NCBI RefSeq assembly: GCF_900114345.1 | Contig: NZ_FOZJ01000001.1 | Location: 620,001-684,000 of the forward strand | Reading direction: 5' to 3' | Source: Microbacterium sp. cf046 | GTDB taxonomy: Bacteria > Actinomycetota > Actinomycetes > Actinomycetales > Microbacteriaceae | DNA: 64,000 bases | Shown here: positions 9,701 through 17,704 of the stretch, piece after piece | Numbering within the stretch: position 1 is the first letter of the stretch | Layout: every line of letters starts with the position of its first letter | Notes under the pieces: model-generated | Database searches by the model: none | The model's input: the letters and a program-made list of their open reading frames with translations, nothing else | Told to the model about the DNA's origin: nothing | Program-made: the position numbers and the translations under genes

Positions 9701-11843
9701 GCGGCTGCAGAAGGCGGGTGCTGACAACCTCGGCATGAACGCGAGCGAACCAGCCACGTGCTTCCCCCCGGGCGCAGCGATCGCCTCCAGCTGGGACCGC
9801 GACCTGATCCGCGAGGTGGGAGCAGCGATCGGCCGCGAGGCACGCACTCTCGGCGTGGACATCGTCCTCGGCCCCGGCGTCAACATCAAACGGTCTCCCC
9901 TGGGTGGCCGCACCTTCGAGTACCTCTCCGAGGATCCTCGTCTGAGCGGCGAGCTCGGGTCGCAGTGGGTTCAGGGTCTGCAGAGCACCGGTGTCGGGGC
10001 ATCCGTCAAGCACTTCGCGGTGAACAACCAGGAGACCGAGCGGATGCGGATCAGCGCCGAGGTCGACGCCCGCACCCTGCGAGAGATCTACCTCCCCGCG
10101 TTCGAGCGGATCGTCACCGAGGCGGCCCCCGCCACGGTGATGAGCGCCTACAACGCCCTCAACGGGGTCTTCGCCTCCGAGAACCACTGGCTGCTCACCG
10201 AACTTCTGCGCGAAGAATGGGGCTTCGAAGGACTCGTCGTCTCAGACTGGGGGGCGATCAAGGACCGCGTCGAGGCACTCCGCGCCGGCCTGGATCTCGA
10301 GATGCCCGGCTCGGGTGACGAGGGCACGGCCGCGATCCTCGCCGCCGTCCGTGAGGGGCGCCTCGGTCGGGAGGTCGTGCAGCGAAGCTTCGCTCGAGTC
10401 GCCCGGCTCGCCGAACGCAGCACCCCCTCCACCGACGTGAAGGTGGATCTCGATGCGCACCACGCCCTCGCGCGCCGTGCCGGTGCCGAATCCGTCGTCC
10501 TCCTGCGCAACGAAGGAAGCGTGCTCCCGCTCGCGCACGGGCAGAAGGTAGCCGTGCTCGGTGGCTTCGCCGTCGACCCGCAGTACCAGGGCGGCGGAAG
10601 CTCACACGTGAACCCCACCCGCATCGACCTGCCGCTGGACGAACTGCGCCGCGCGCTCGGCGACGAGAACGTCGCGTACGCGCAGGGGTACTCGAAAGAC
10701 CGGACGACGGATGCCGCAGCCTTGCTGGACGAGGCTCGCCGTGTCGCGGCATCCACTGACGTTGCCATCGTGTTCGCCGGCCTGTACGAGGTGGACCAGT
10801 CGGAGGGATTCGACCGCGACGACATCGACCTGCCGGCCGCCCACGTCGCTCTCATCCAGGCGGTCGCGGCCGTGGCCGAGCGCACTGTCGTGGTGCTCAT
10901 GAACGGCGGAGTCGTGACACTCGAACCCTGGCACGACTCCGTGGACGCGATCGTGGAAGGCTGGGCTCTCGGGCAGGGCGTCGGCGGGGCGCTCGCCGAT
11001 GTGCTCACCGGCGCGGTGAACCCATCGGGCCGTCTGGCCGAAACCATCCCCTATGCCGTGACGGACAACCCGTCCTACCTGAACTTCCCGGGGGAGAATG
11101 GCACCGTCCGCTACGGCGAGGGCGTCTTCGTCGGCTACCGCCATTACACGACAGCGCAGCGCGGCACCCGGTACGCATTCGGGCACGGGCTCAGCTACAC
11201 GACCTTCTCGCACGAGGCGCTGGAAGCGACCGCCACCAGTGGTGATACTGCGCGGGTGCGGGTCACGGTTCGAAACACCGGGAAGGTCGCCGGCGCCGAC
11301 GTGGTGCAGTTCTACGTGGCACCGGCGCCGTCACGAGTTCGCCGACCCGTGCGAGAGCTCGCCGGGTTCGCCAAGGTGCACCTGCAACCGGGTGAATCGA
11401 CCGTTGTCGAGCTGGACCTCGATCGGCGCGTGTTCGCGTTCTGGGACGTCACCGCTGACCGGTGGTGGGTTGCGCCCGGCACGTACACGGTGCAGCTGGC
11501 ACGCTCCGCCGTCGACATCGCCCTTGAGGCGACGGTCGCCCTGGCGGGGGACACGGACCGACCGAAGCCGCTCAGCCTGGACTCCACCGTCGGGGACTGG
11601 TTCGGGCACCCCGTGGTGGGGCCGGCGCTCATGCAGGCCATGATGGCCGGCGCCTCCGAGGAGCAGCTGGCTGCCGCCGAAGACAACGGCAACATGCTCA
11701 AGATGGTGGAGTCCATGCCGATGGGGCAGTTCGCCCGGTTCCCCGGTGTCGAGATCCCTGACGAGGCGCTCGACCAGCTGATCGCCCTCAGCCTGATGGC
11801 TGCCGAGGAACCCGCGTCGGCGCATGCCATGGCGGAAGTGTGA
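6753..11843 (+). CDS. GH78 alpha-L-rhamnosidase fused to GH3 beta-glucosidase
   Basis: This 1696-residue protein contains two full glycosidases in one frame. Residues 1-855 form a GH78 alpha-L-rhamnosidase with the catalytic-acid motif DCPQRDERLGWTGD (residues 448-461) in the helical barrel and the general base E727 in GATTIWERWDS. Residues about 945-1620 form a GH3 enzyme: GFWWTKAGEGIRAMTLVDGPHG, KHFAVNNQE, and nucleophile D1165 in VVSDWGA, followed by the C-terminal alpha/beta and fibronectin-like domains (SGRLAETIPY, FGHGLSYT, PVREL). Each catalytic part ends with a helix-rich tail beginning DSxxGD (near 859 and 1605). No signal peptide is visible, so it is probably cytoplasmic and acts on imported rhamnosyl-glucosides such as rutinosides or neohesperidosides. 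The ATG at 6753 has a GAGAG tract upstream. No frameshift or stop separates the halves. Confidence 0.92.
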   Translation: MILIVTPVRFEHHREALGIGETAPRLSWQTTHAPAGWAQAGYELEQRGGEVVAVESTDSVLVPWPFAPLRSRERREVRVRVVGADGATSEWGPWAAVEAGLLDAADWSAQLVGPADDAVASPLLRTDFQTTDAAISRARVYATGHGLFQLEINGRRVGDDELAPGWTTYESRLRYTTYDVTDLIATGANAIGAWLGDGWWRGYLGWGEKKALYGAQLSLLAQLEIDYADGSRQVIGTGPDWAAGRGPIAEADIYNGEDYDARAFHAGWSSPGFDAAGWTPVAVREPIGATLVAPDGPPVRVVETRQVQEMLTSPSGRTILDFGQNLVGRLRITVTGDAGTVITFRHAEVLELGELAVGPLRGAKATDTYTLAGTGAESWAPRFTFHGFRYAEVTGWPGEFDPPAVVAEVMHSDMERTGSFTTSDPLVQRLHENVVWGMKGNFVDIPTDCPQRDERLGWTGDLQVFAPTATYLYDSAGFLTSWLKDLAAEQRNLGGTPMTVPAIVTGYTGPTAGWADAATVVPWTIYQAYGDLRILDTQFDSMASWVDEVTAAAGEDRVWSAGFQFGDWLDPTAPANRPEQAQTYPEIVATAYFARSARIVAESAKLLGRSDAAARYGALADEVKTAFFREYVSRSGRMLSDSATAYALALVFDLIDDPAERQHAADRLAQVVAGNGYKISTGFIGTPIVTDALSANGHADVAYRLLLQTDAPSWLYTVEQGATTIWERWDSLLPDGTVNPSGMTSFNHYAFGAVADWMHRVVAGLAPAAPGYRRLRIAPQPPRRGLDAASATLNTPYGRAASGWELADGQLHLSVTIPVGATAEIILPSGATQQVEAGSYEFTEPFEVDAETARTFTVDSRMGDIIDDKQAVAVLTGVIAKWIPEAAEHMSGGLRGQEEVTPRQITGMLPNPAGVLADLERGFAAISAGEEIPLDVITAPEPTVEEDAELAAKAGMLTGAGFWWTKAGEGIRAMTLVDGPHGVRLQKAGADNLGMNASEPATCFPPGAAIASSWDRDLIREVGAAIGREARTLGVDIVLGPGVNIKRSPLGGRTFEYLSEDPRLSGELGSQWVQGLQSTGVGASVKHFAVNNQETERMRISAEVDARTLREIYLPAFERIVTEAAPATVMSAYNALNGVFASENHWLLTELLREEWGFEGLVVSDWGAIKDRVEALRAGLDLEMPGSGDEGTAAILAAVREGRLGREVVQRSFARVARLAERSTPSTDVKVDLDAHHALARRAGAESVVLLRNEGSVLPLAHGQKVAVLGGFAVDPQYQGGGSSHVNPTRIDLPLDELRRALGDENVAYAQGYSKDRTTDAAALLDEARRVAASTDVAIVFAGLYEVDQSEGFDRDDIDLPAAHVALIQAVAAVAERTVVVLMNGGVVTLEPWHDSVDAIVEGWALGQGVGGALADVLTGAVNPSGRLAETIPYAVTDNPSYLNFPGENGTVRYGEGVFVGYRHYTTAQRGTRYAFGHGLSYTTFSHEALEATATSGDTARVRVTVRNTGKVAGADVVQFYVAPAPSRVRRPVRELAGFAKVHLQPGESTVVELDLDRRVFAFWDVTADRWWVAPGTYTVQLARSAVDIALEATVALAGDTDRPKPLSLDSTVGDWFGHPVVGPALMQAMMAGASEEQLAAAEDNGNMLKMVESMPMGQFARFPGVEIPDEALDQLIALSLMAAEEPASAHAMAEV

Positions 11844-11853
11844 CGAAGCGGGC

Positions 11854-11882
11854 GGAGGCGACGCAGACGATGCGTCGCCTCC
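11854..11882. terminator. Bidirectional hairpin terminator
   Basis: A perfect 12-bp stem (GGAGGCGACGCA with TGCGTCGCCTCC) closes on the loop GACGA ten bases after the glycosidase stop. It lies between convergent genes and has no long T-tract, as is common in high-GC actinobacteria. It can serve both strands. Confidence 0.75.
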
Positions 11883-11915
11883 TTGCGGTGTCGAGTTGCG
11901 CGACGGCACCGTTCG

Positions 11916-13094
11916 CTAACCGAGTGTGATCGCAATCGCGTCCCACCAGTCCTCCGCGTCGGCGCGGTGACGCGGCAGCCGCTCCGCGGCTGCGTCAGCG
12001 ATGCGGGCGCGGTTGCGCCAGAGCGAGAGAATCTGCGGAATGCCCGCCGTGTCGGCCTCGGCGATCGGCACGGTTGCGTCCTGACCCCAGTGCGCCAGTG
12101 CCCCGCGCTGTTTGACGGCCGTGTAATCGTCGGTGACGAGTCCGAGCATCGGGACTCCTGCCGGGGCCGCGAACACGGCCGGGTGATAGCGGCCGGTGAT
12201 CAGGAGGGCGGTGGAACGGGCGAGGGATGCCGCTGCCGTCGCGTCTCCGGTGGGAACGACTGTCGACGGCACGCGCATCCGCGCTCGCACCTGGTCGTGC
12301 AGGACCGCATCTCCTCGCGGCTCGGTGCCGATGAGTGGCCCGTAGTGGGCGTGGAATCGGACCGGACCGCCGGTCATGTCCGCGGCGGCGTCCACCAGCG
12401 CGGCGATCCGTGTGACGGTCTCTGTCCGCGGCGCGCGGCCAAGGGAGAGTGAGAGGCTGACCAGCACTCCGGCGCGGGCGGGAGCGGCATCCGGTGCCGG
12501 CATTCCGAGGAATGAGGCGTCGTCCACGCCGAGTCGAGCATGCACGCCCAGATCGGCGGCGAGGTCGTGCGACCTCGACTCACGGACGCCGACCAGTTCG
12601 GCCGAGCGGAGCAGGCCTGCGGTGAGTTCCCGGTCGCGACCGCGCAGGTCGGGGCCGAGCGTCTGACCCGAGACGACGAGCGGCCGGCCCACGCGGGCGG
12701 CGATGCCGGCGAGTGCGGCCCGTTCGTAGACGTGCAGGGGCCAGGTGGAGGCGAGGTTGCCGCCCCCCGTGATGAGTACGCCGTCCGCGCCGGCGACAGC
12801 ATCCACGACGGCGCGCGCGGTGTCGTCGGCGGCGAGGGAGTCGCGACCCTCCGCGAGGGCGAGGACTGCCGCCAATCGTGCATCCGCATCGGTGCGGTCG
12901 AGTCCGTCGAACCGGATGCGGGGCACGGCGTCGAGGCCATACCGGGCCGCCGTCTCGTTCGGCGCCGACGAGATCGCCACGAGCGAGCCACCGCGCACCG
13001 CGATCTCGTCGCGTGCTGCCTGGAACATCGCCTCATCGCCGATGTGCATCATGTCGTCGACCACACCGACATCGCCAAGGGCCACGACCCGCAT
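11916..13094 (-). CDS. Polysaccharide pyruvyl transferase family protein
   Basis: This 392-residue protein matches the PS_pyruv_trans/WcaK family, whose members move pyruvate from phosphoenolpyruvate onto sugars of exopolysaccharides or wall polymers. The GT-B-like fold is suggested by the N-terminal NIGDEA-equivalent (DDMMHIGDEAMFQAARDEI near residue 15), the central VLITGGGNLAS near residue 110, and the QTLGPDLRGRDRELTAGLL and GVRESRSHDLAADLG segments. The C-terminal half carries the STALLITGRYHPAVFAAPAG motif, close to the family's GxRxHxxxxA signature. The ATG at 13094 has GAGGAG seven bases upstream. It is divergent from a glycosyltransferase fusion gene and probably decorates the same surface glycan. 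The acceptor is unknown. Confidence 0.85.
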   Translation of the reverse strand: MRVVALGDVGVVDDMMHIGDEAMFQAARDEIAVRGGSLVAISSAPNETAARYGLDAVPRIRFDGLDRTDADARLAAVLALAEGRDSLAADDTARAVVDAVAGADGVLITGGGNLASTWPLHVYERAALAGIAARVGRPLVVSGQTLGPDLRGRDRELTAGLLRSAELVGVRESRSHDLAADLGVHARLGVDDASFLGMPAPDAAPARAGVLVSLSLSLGRAPRTETVTRIAALVDAAADMTGGPVRFHAHYGPLIGTEPRGDAVLHDQVRARMRVPSTVVPTGDATAAASLARSTALLITGRYHPAVFAAPAGVPMLGLVTDDYTAVKQRGALAHWGQDATVPIAEADTAGIPQILSLWRNRARIADAAAERLPRHRADAEDWWDAIAITLG

Positions 13095-13211
13095 GAGAGC
13101 TCCTCAGGATATTGGCGCGAACCCGTTCACGCTAGCCCACCCTCACCCCTCCCCAGGCGGGCTACGATCGAACGCCCGCCCGCTCTGAGGCGGTCGACGA
13201 TCGGACGTGAC

Positions 13212-15365
13212 ATGGGCGTGCAGACGGCTCTGGATGCGGTCCGCGACGCGCCCGGGATCGTCGAGGCCATCCGTCTCGCCGACGACCTCGCGTTCGAAGC
13301 CGGCCGCGACCCCGGAGTCCGCACCCTCCGCGTGCTGGCCACCGCGCTGAACGGTGAGGACCAGGTCGCCGCGATCTCCGCCGTGCATGCGCTCGCCGAG
13401 ATCTTCGACGAGCAGGCCGCACGGATGCTGACCGCATTGCTCTCGGACGAACGGCCCACGATCCGCGAGCACGCAGCCTGGGCCCTCGGCTCCGGGCTCC
13501 CGCGCTTCGACGCGATGGGCCGCTTGATCGGCCAGATCGCCGCGGGCGGGTTCACCGGCATGCTCGCGCAGCGCACGCTCGAGAAGTGGTCGACGACGGC
13601 GGCCGAGACACTCGCCGTCAGCCTCGAGACCGCTCTTCTGGGAACCGACGAACCCGGCGCTCGTGCGCGGCTCGTCGAGACGCTCGGCCTCGTGCGCCCG
13701 GCGATCGCCGGCCGGCTGCTCCTCGAGATCGCAGGTGACGACGGCGAGAGCGAGGATGCGCGGGTCGCCGCGATCGCAGCCCTGGGTCAGCGGCGCGGGG
13801 TCGCGGGCGTCGGCGAAGCCCTCGACGACCTCGTGAGCGGCGACGGCAGGCTCGCCGAGGTCGCCAGACTCGCGCTGATCGACCTGGACGCCGTGCCCGA
13901 TGCGCGCATCGCGCGCACCACGGGTCTGACGATCGGTCAGCTCTTCCTCCACGCCGACATCGACCCTTCGCTCGCCGCCGTCGGCGCGGGCGACAACGGC
14001 GGCATCGCGACGCTGCTCGTGCGGCTCGGCGATGCACTCGTCGCCGATCCGAGCACCGGGGTCGAGCGCGTCATCACACTCTCGCGCGGGCCGGTGTCCC
14101 AAGCCGCCGAAGACCTGCTCGAGATCGGCTCGGCGACATCGGGCCACGTCTACGGGCGGGTGCCGCTGCTTCCTCAGCCCGTCCCATCCGCTGCGGCATG
14201 GCCCCTGCGGGTCACCGCCCGCCGCGGCATCCGTCGCATTCTGCGTGCCGCGGGACCGGTCGACCTGCTGCACCTGCGGATGGCCGACGTCGGCAGCCTC
14301 GCGGCAGCGGATGTCGCCCGCGAGCTCGGCATCCCGACCGTGTTCACGGTCGCTCCCGATCCGCACGCCGTGATCCGCTCGCTCGATCGCTCCGGTGCGC
14401 TGACTCGTGACGGATTCGGCGATGTCGACCTGCGCGAGCACTTCTGGTTCCGCGCGCGGCTCGTGCAGAGCCTCGCATCCAACGCCGCGCACAGCGTCCT
14501 GTTCCCCCGCCCCCAGCTGCAGCGGGATATGAGCCAGCTCGTCGGGATCGACATCACCTCGCATCCCGAGCGCCACACGATCGTCGCGGAGGGAGTGGAC
14601 CTCGCGGTCGTCGACCGTGCGGTCCTCGCCGCGCGAGCACACGTCGCCGGCGCCGCGCCGGACGAGGCGATCGGCGAGCTTCGCACGCTGATCGAGCAGC
14701 TCCCCGCCGACAGGCGCGCGCTGCCGCTCGTGGTCAGCCTCGGTCGGATGCACCGCGTCAAGGGTATGGCCACCCTCGTCGAGGCCTGGGCGGCAGGATC
14801 CCTGCGCGAACGGGCGAACCTGCTGATCATCGGCGGCGACCTCGAGCATCCCTCGATCGACGAGCGCGAGCAGCTCGACCGGATCGACGCCGTAGTTCCT
14901 GCCGGCACCCGCGACCGTGTGGGCCTGATCCTCGCCGGACATCGGCCCAACGACGTCGCCGCGTTGTGGCTGGCCGCCGCGCGGTTCGGCCTTCCCGGGC
15001 TCGCCTCGCCGGGTGGTGTGTACGTGTGCGCGAGCGTCAAGGAGGAGTTCGGGATCGCGCTCCTCGAGGCGATGGCGACCGGGCTGATGGTCGTCGCGCC
15101 GGATGGCGGCGGCCCGGCGACGTATGTGCAGGACGGAGTGACCGGCGTGCTGACGCAGACGTGGGATGCCACGCGACTCGAAGCCGGCGTCGCTGCGGCG
15201 CTCGATGTCGCGGCAGCATCCGACGAAGGGCGGGCGGATGCGGCGCACGAGATGGTGCGCACGAGCTTCACGATCCAGGCGATGGCCACCGCGCTCGGCC
15301 CGGTCTACCGCGGCGTCGCCGCGGAGGAGGCCGAGCTCATCCGCGCCGCCGGGGTCACCCTGTAG
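13212..15365 (+). CDS. HEAT-repeat domain fused to GT4-type glycosyltransferase
   Basis: This 717-residue protein has two parts. Residues 1 to about 240 are helical repeats of HEAT type (for example VAAISAVHALAEIFDEQAAR and PTIREHAAWALGSGLP), which usually mediate protein contacts. Residues about 265-717 form a GT-B glycosyltransferase of the GT4 group: VVSLGRMHRVKGMATLVEAW near residue 510 and the donor-binding motif KEEFGIALLEAMATG near residue 615, followed by APDGGGPATYVQDGVTG. It would transfer a sugar from a nucleotide donor to a cell-surface acceptor. The ATG at 13212 is the first plausible start; the frame is open further upstream but lies antisense to the pyruvyl transferase gene. 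The next glycosyltransferase starts 13 bp downstream. Confidence 0.85.
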   Translation: MGVQTALDAVRDAPGIVEAIRLADDLAFEAGRDPGVRTLRVLATALNGEDQVAAISAVHALAEIFDEQAARMLTALLSDERPTIREHAAWALGSGLPRFDAMGRLIGQIAAGGFTGMLAQRTLEKWSTTAAETLAVSLETALLGTDEPGARARLVETLGLVRPAIAGRLLLEIAGDDGESEDARVAAIAALGQRRGVAGVGEALDDLVSGDGRLAEVARLALIDLDAVPDARIARTTGLTIGQLFLHADIDPSLAAVGAGDNGGIATLLVRLGDALVADPSTGVERVITLSRGPVSQAAEDLLEIGSATSGHVYGRVPLLPQPVPSAAAWPLRVTARRGIRRILRAAGPVDLLHLRMADVGSLAAADVARELGIPTVFTVAPDPHAVIRSLDRSGALTRDGFGDVDLREHFWFRARLVQSLASNAAHSVLFPRPQLQRDMSQLVGIDITSHPERHTIVAEGVDLAVVDRAVLAARAHVAGAAPDEAIGELRTLIEQLPADRRALPLVVSLGRMHRVKGMATLVEAWAAGSLRERANLLIIGGDLEHPSIDEREQLDRIDAVVPAGTRDRVGLILAGHRPNDVAALWLAAARFGLPGLASPGGVYVCASVKEEFGIALLEAMATGLMVVAPDGGGPATYVQDGVTGVLTQTWDATRLEAGVAAALDVAAASDEGRADAAHEMVRTSFTIQAMATALGPVYRGVAAEEAELIRAAGVTL

Positions 15366-15378
15366 TGGGCGAGTCCCC

Positions 15379-16683
15379 GTGAGCCTGCTGGTCATCAGTC
15401 CCGACTACGCCTCGCACCTGCTGCCTCTGGCGACACTCGCAACGACGTGGCGGGATGCCGGGGAGCGCGTCGTCGTCGCGACCGGGCCGGCGACAGACCC
15501 GATCGTGCGCGAATTCGGGCTCGAGCGCTACGACCTGCCGCTCGGCCGTGGCAGCAACGCCAAGGTGATCCGCGCAGAGGAGCAGTCCGACGAGGAGTCC
15601 GATTCGCTCCGCGGGTTCTTCGACGCGACCCGGCGCGGGATGATCCCGACGCTCGCGTATCAGGCGAAGGAGCGGCTCACCGACCTGATGTGGGACCCGG
15701 TGGATGCCGGCCGGCGCACCCTGGCCGCGGTCGACGTGGTGCGGCCGGACGCGATCATCGTGGACCACCTCGCGTTCAGCGCACGGCTCGCGTTGCAGGC
15801 CGCTGGAATCGCGTATGCCGATGTCGTGCTGGGGCATCCCAGCGCCCTCCCGGTTGAGGGTGAAGTGTATGGCTTCCCGCCGTTCTGGCCGGCCGTCTTC
15901 ACGCCAGGCGTCGACGAGCTGGACGACCTGCGTGCGCTGTGCGACGAGGTGTCCGCTCGCTTCACGGCCGAGTGGAATCGCACGGTGCGCGCGCTGGACG
16001 AGGCGGCGCCGCACACGGACGACGCGTTCGGCGAGCACGGCGACCTCGTGCTGTACAACTACCCTGCGCCCCTCGCCGACGGTGACGGACGAGCACTTCC
16101 CCCGCACGCCTTCCTCGGCTCGACCCGCCGGGTGGAGGCCATCGACGATCAGGTGGAAGCGTGGATGGAATCCGCGCGTGAGTACGCCTACGTCAGCTTC
16201 GGCAGCTTCCTCTCCGTGCGCGGCGACGTGCTGCGCCGCGTGTCCGCGGCGCTGGCGTCGATCGGGATGCCGGCGGCGATCGCGACCGGCTCCACCCCTC
16301 CGTCCGAACTCGGGCCGATTCCCGAGAGCTGGCTGGTGCGCGAGTACCTGCCGCAGGTGCGGCTGCTGAAGGGAGCGCGGCTGGCCGTCACGCACGGAGG
16401 CAACAACTCGGTCACCGAGGCCCTCGGCCAGGGGGTGCCCCTGCTGGTGCTGCCGTTCTCGACCGATCAGTTCGCCGGGGCGGCGGCGATCGAACGTACC
16501 GGTGTCGGTCGCGTGCTCGACCCGAATTCCGCCGGCGTCGACGAGCTGGCCGCGGCGCTGGTCGCGGTCCGCGCGCTGTCGGGGTCGCCGCTTCTGCAGT
16601 CGATCGCTCGGGAGCAGTCCGCCCGGCCCGGCCCGGCCATCGCCTACGAACTGCTGACCGCGCGCGCGCCGGCCACCAGCTGA
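15379..16683 (+). CDS. UGT/MGT-like glycosyltransferase
   Basis: This 434-residue protein is a GT1-type glycosyltransferase of GT-B fold. The N-terminal acceptor domain begins SLLVISPDYASHLLPLATLA, and the C-terminal donor domain has VSFGSFLSVRG near residue 275 and the family signature HGGNNSVTEALGQGVPLLVL near residue 340, with the following DQFAGA. Such enzymes glycosylate small lipophilic acceptors, macrolides or lipids. The GTG at 15379 lies 13 bp after the HEAT-GT4 stop, so the two are one operon. Its 3' end overlaps the convergent GT2 gene by 40 bp. The acceptor is unknown. Confidence 0.88.
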   Translation: MSLLVISPDYASHLLPLATLATTWRDAGERVVVATGPATDPIVREFGLERYDLPLGRGSNAKVIRAEEQSDEESDSLRGFFDATRRGMIPTLAYQAKERLTDLMWDPVDAGRRTLAAVDVVRPDAIIVDHLAFSARLALQAAGIAYADVVLGHPSALPVEGEVYGFPPFWPAVFTPGVDELDDLRALCDEVSARFTAEWNRTVRALDEAAPHTDDAFGEHGDLVLYNYPAPLADGDGRALPPHAFLGSTRRVEAIDDQVEAWMESAREYAYVSFGSFLSVRGDVLRRVSAALASIGMPAAIATGSTPPSELGPIPESWLVREYLPQVRLLKGARLAVTHGGNNSVTEALGQGVPLLVLPFSTDQFAGAAAIERTGVGRVLDPNSAGVDELAAALVAVRALSGSPLLQSIAREQSARPGPAIAYELLTARAPATS

Positions 16684-17324
16684 GCCATGGCGAGCGGGTC
16701 GCCTTCGGCGGCGCGATAGCGCTCCATCAGAGCCGAGTTCGCGTCGTAGCGGGCACCCGCGCGAACCTCGGCCTCGTGGTGCAGGGCGTAGACCCGGCCC
16801 TCGTGCCGCACGGGTGGAGCGCCGAGCAGCGCCTCGTGGGCGAGGTACCACGCGGCATCCTCGAATCCCCAGCCCCGGAACCGCTCGTCCTGCCCGCCGT
16901 GGCGTTCCCAGGTGCGCGGTGTCGTCACGTACACACCCGAGCAAGCGCCGATCACCAGATCGTGCTCGCACTCCTCGGCCGGAACCCCCGCGCGCAGCTG
17001 CGCGTCTCCGGTCCGACCCAGCCAGCGGTACTCGGTGTACGGCAAGTGGACCAGGCCGCTCGTGCGCGCCGCGGCGACCGCTTCGCGCAGCGCCGCGGGC
17101 TCGGGAAGGGTGTCCGCATCACACACGACGACCACCTCGTCCGGATCGACCGCCGCGATCCCCCGATTGCGGCACGCCGCGAGGACGAACACGTCATCGT
17201 CGGTGTCGATGGTCCGCACCGGGAAATCAGGCAGGAAACGGCTGTACCAGTCGAGCACGAACTCGAACGCCGGCACTCGCGAAGGGGCCGGGCGCCAGGG
17301 CACGACGACGGTGACGGGCGGCAT
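16644..17324 (-). CDS. GT2-family glycosyltransferase
   Basis: This protein of about 226 residues has the GT-A glycosyltransferase layout. It opens with VTVVVPWRP, carries the metal-binding DAD (VVVVCDADTLPEP) near residue 70, and has GWGFEDAAWYLAHEALLG near residue 160, like the galactosyltransferase-type second acidic motif. The ATG at 17324 is used, although GGAGGG lies almost against it; a TTG at 17345 in the same frame is an alternative that would add seven residues. It converges on and overlaps the UGT-like gene. It is likely part of the same glycan-building group but on its own transcript. Confidence 0.8.
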   Translation of the reverse strand: MPPVTVVVPWRPAPSRVPAFEFVLDWYSRFLPDFPVRTIDTDDDVFVLAACRNRGIAAVDPDEVVVVCDADTLPEPAALREAVAAARTSGLVHLPYTEYRWLGRTGDAQLRAGVPAEECEHDLVIGACSGVYVTTPRTWERHGGQDERFRGWGFEDAAWYLAHEALLGAPPVRHEGRVYALHHEAEVRAGARYDANSALMERYRAAEGDPLAMAQLVAGARAVSSS

Positions 17325-17345
17325 CCCTCCAGCGTACGTGCGCAA

Positions 17346-17704
17346 TGACGGCGCCGGCCCTCGGACGCGTACGGCGAGGTCATCGACTTCGCGGAGCTGA
17401 TGCTCGTGGTCGCTGAGCGCGTCGCTGACCGAAGTTGAGCGTCGCTGTCATCGCCGCGTCCGCCGCATCCGTCGGCCGCACCGACACAGGAGATCGCACC
17501 GGCACAGGTGATTCCGCCATGGCCCGTCCTGTTGCGGAGATTTCTCCTGTCTCGGTGCTTTCTGCTCAAGGCTCGCAGTCGCCTGAGGAAGGCCAAGGGT
17601 CCGTGCAAGGGGCCGCACACGGTGACGCGGCCTGGGGCCACGTGGCCGGCGCTCCGCCGGATGCGTGCTCCCACGCTGCTCGCGACGGTCAGTCGTCGAA
17701 CCGC
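17346..17704. other. Gene-poor gap with no convincing gene
   Basis: About 360 bp separate the divergently read GT2 5' end from the 3' end of the alpha/beta hydrolase gene. A 66-codon plus-strand frame (17508-17708, rich in Arg/Leu/Lys) has no homology I recognise and no clear ribosome binding site. A short frame around 17370-17436 reads like coding sequence (AYGEVIDFAELMLVVAERVADRS) but has no start. It may be the remnant of a lost gene. The region also holds the 18-bp repeats listed separately. Confidence 0.5.
17478..17558. repeat. Three copies of an 18-bp element, two tandem and one inverted
   Basis: GCACCGACACAGGAGATC (17478-17495) is followed directly by GCACCGGCACAGGTGATT (17496-17513), matching at 15 of 18 positions. 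An inverted relative, TTTCTCCTGTCTCGGTGC, lies at 17541-17558. Together they could fold as a hairpin or act as protein-binding sites. No gene start is placed to explain them. Confidence 0.6.
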
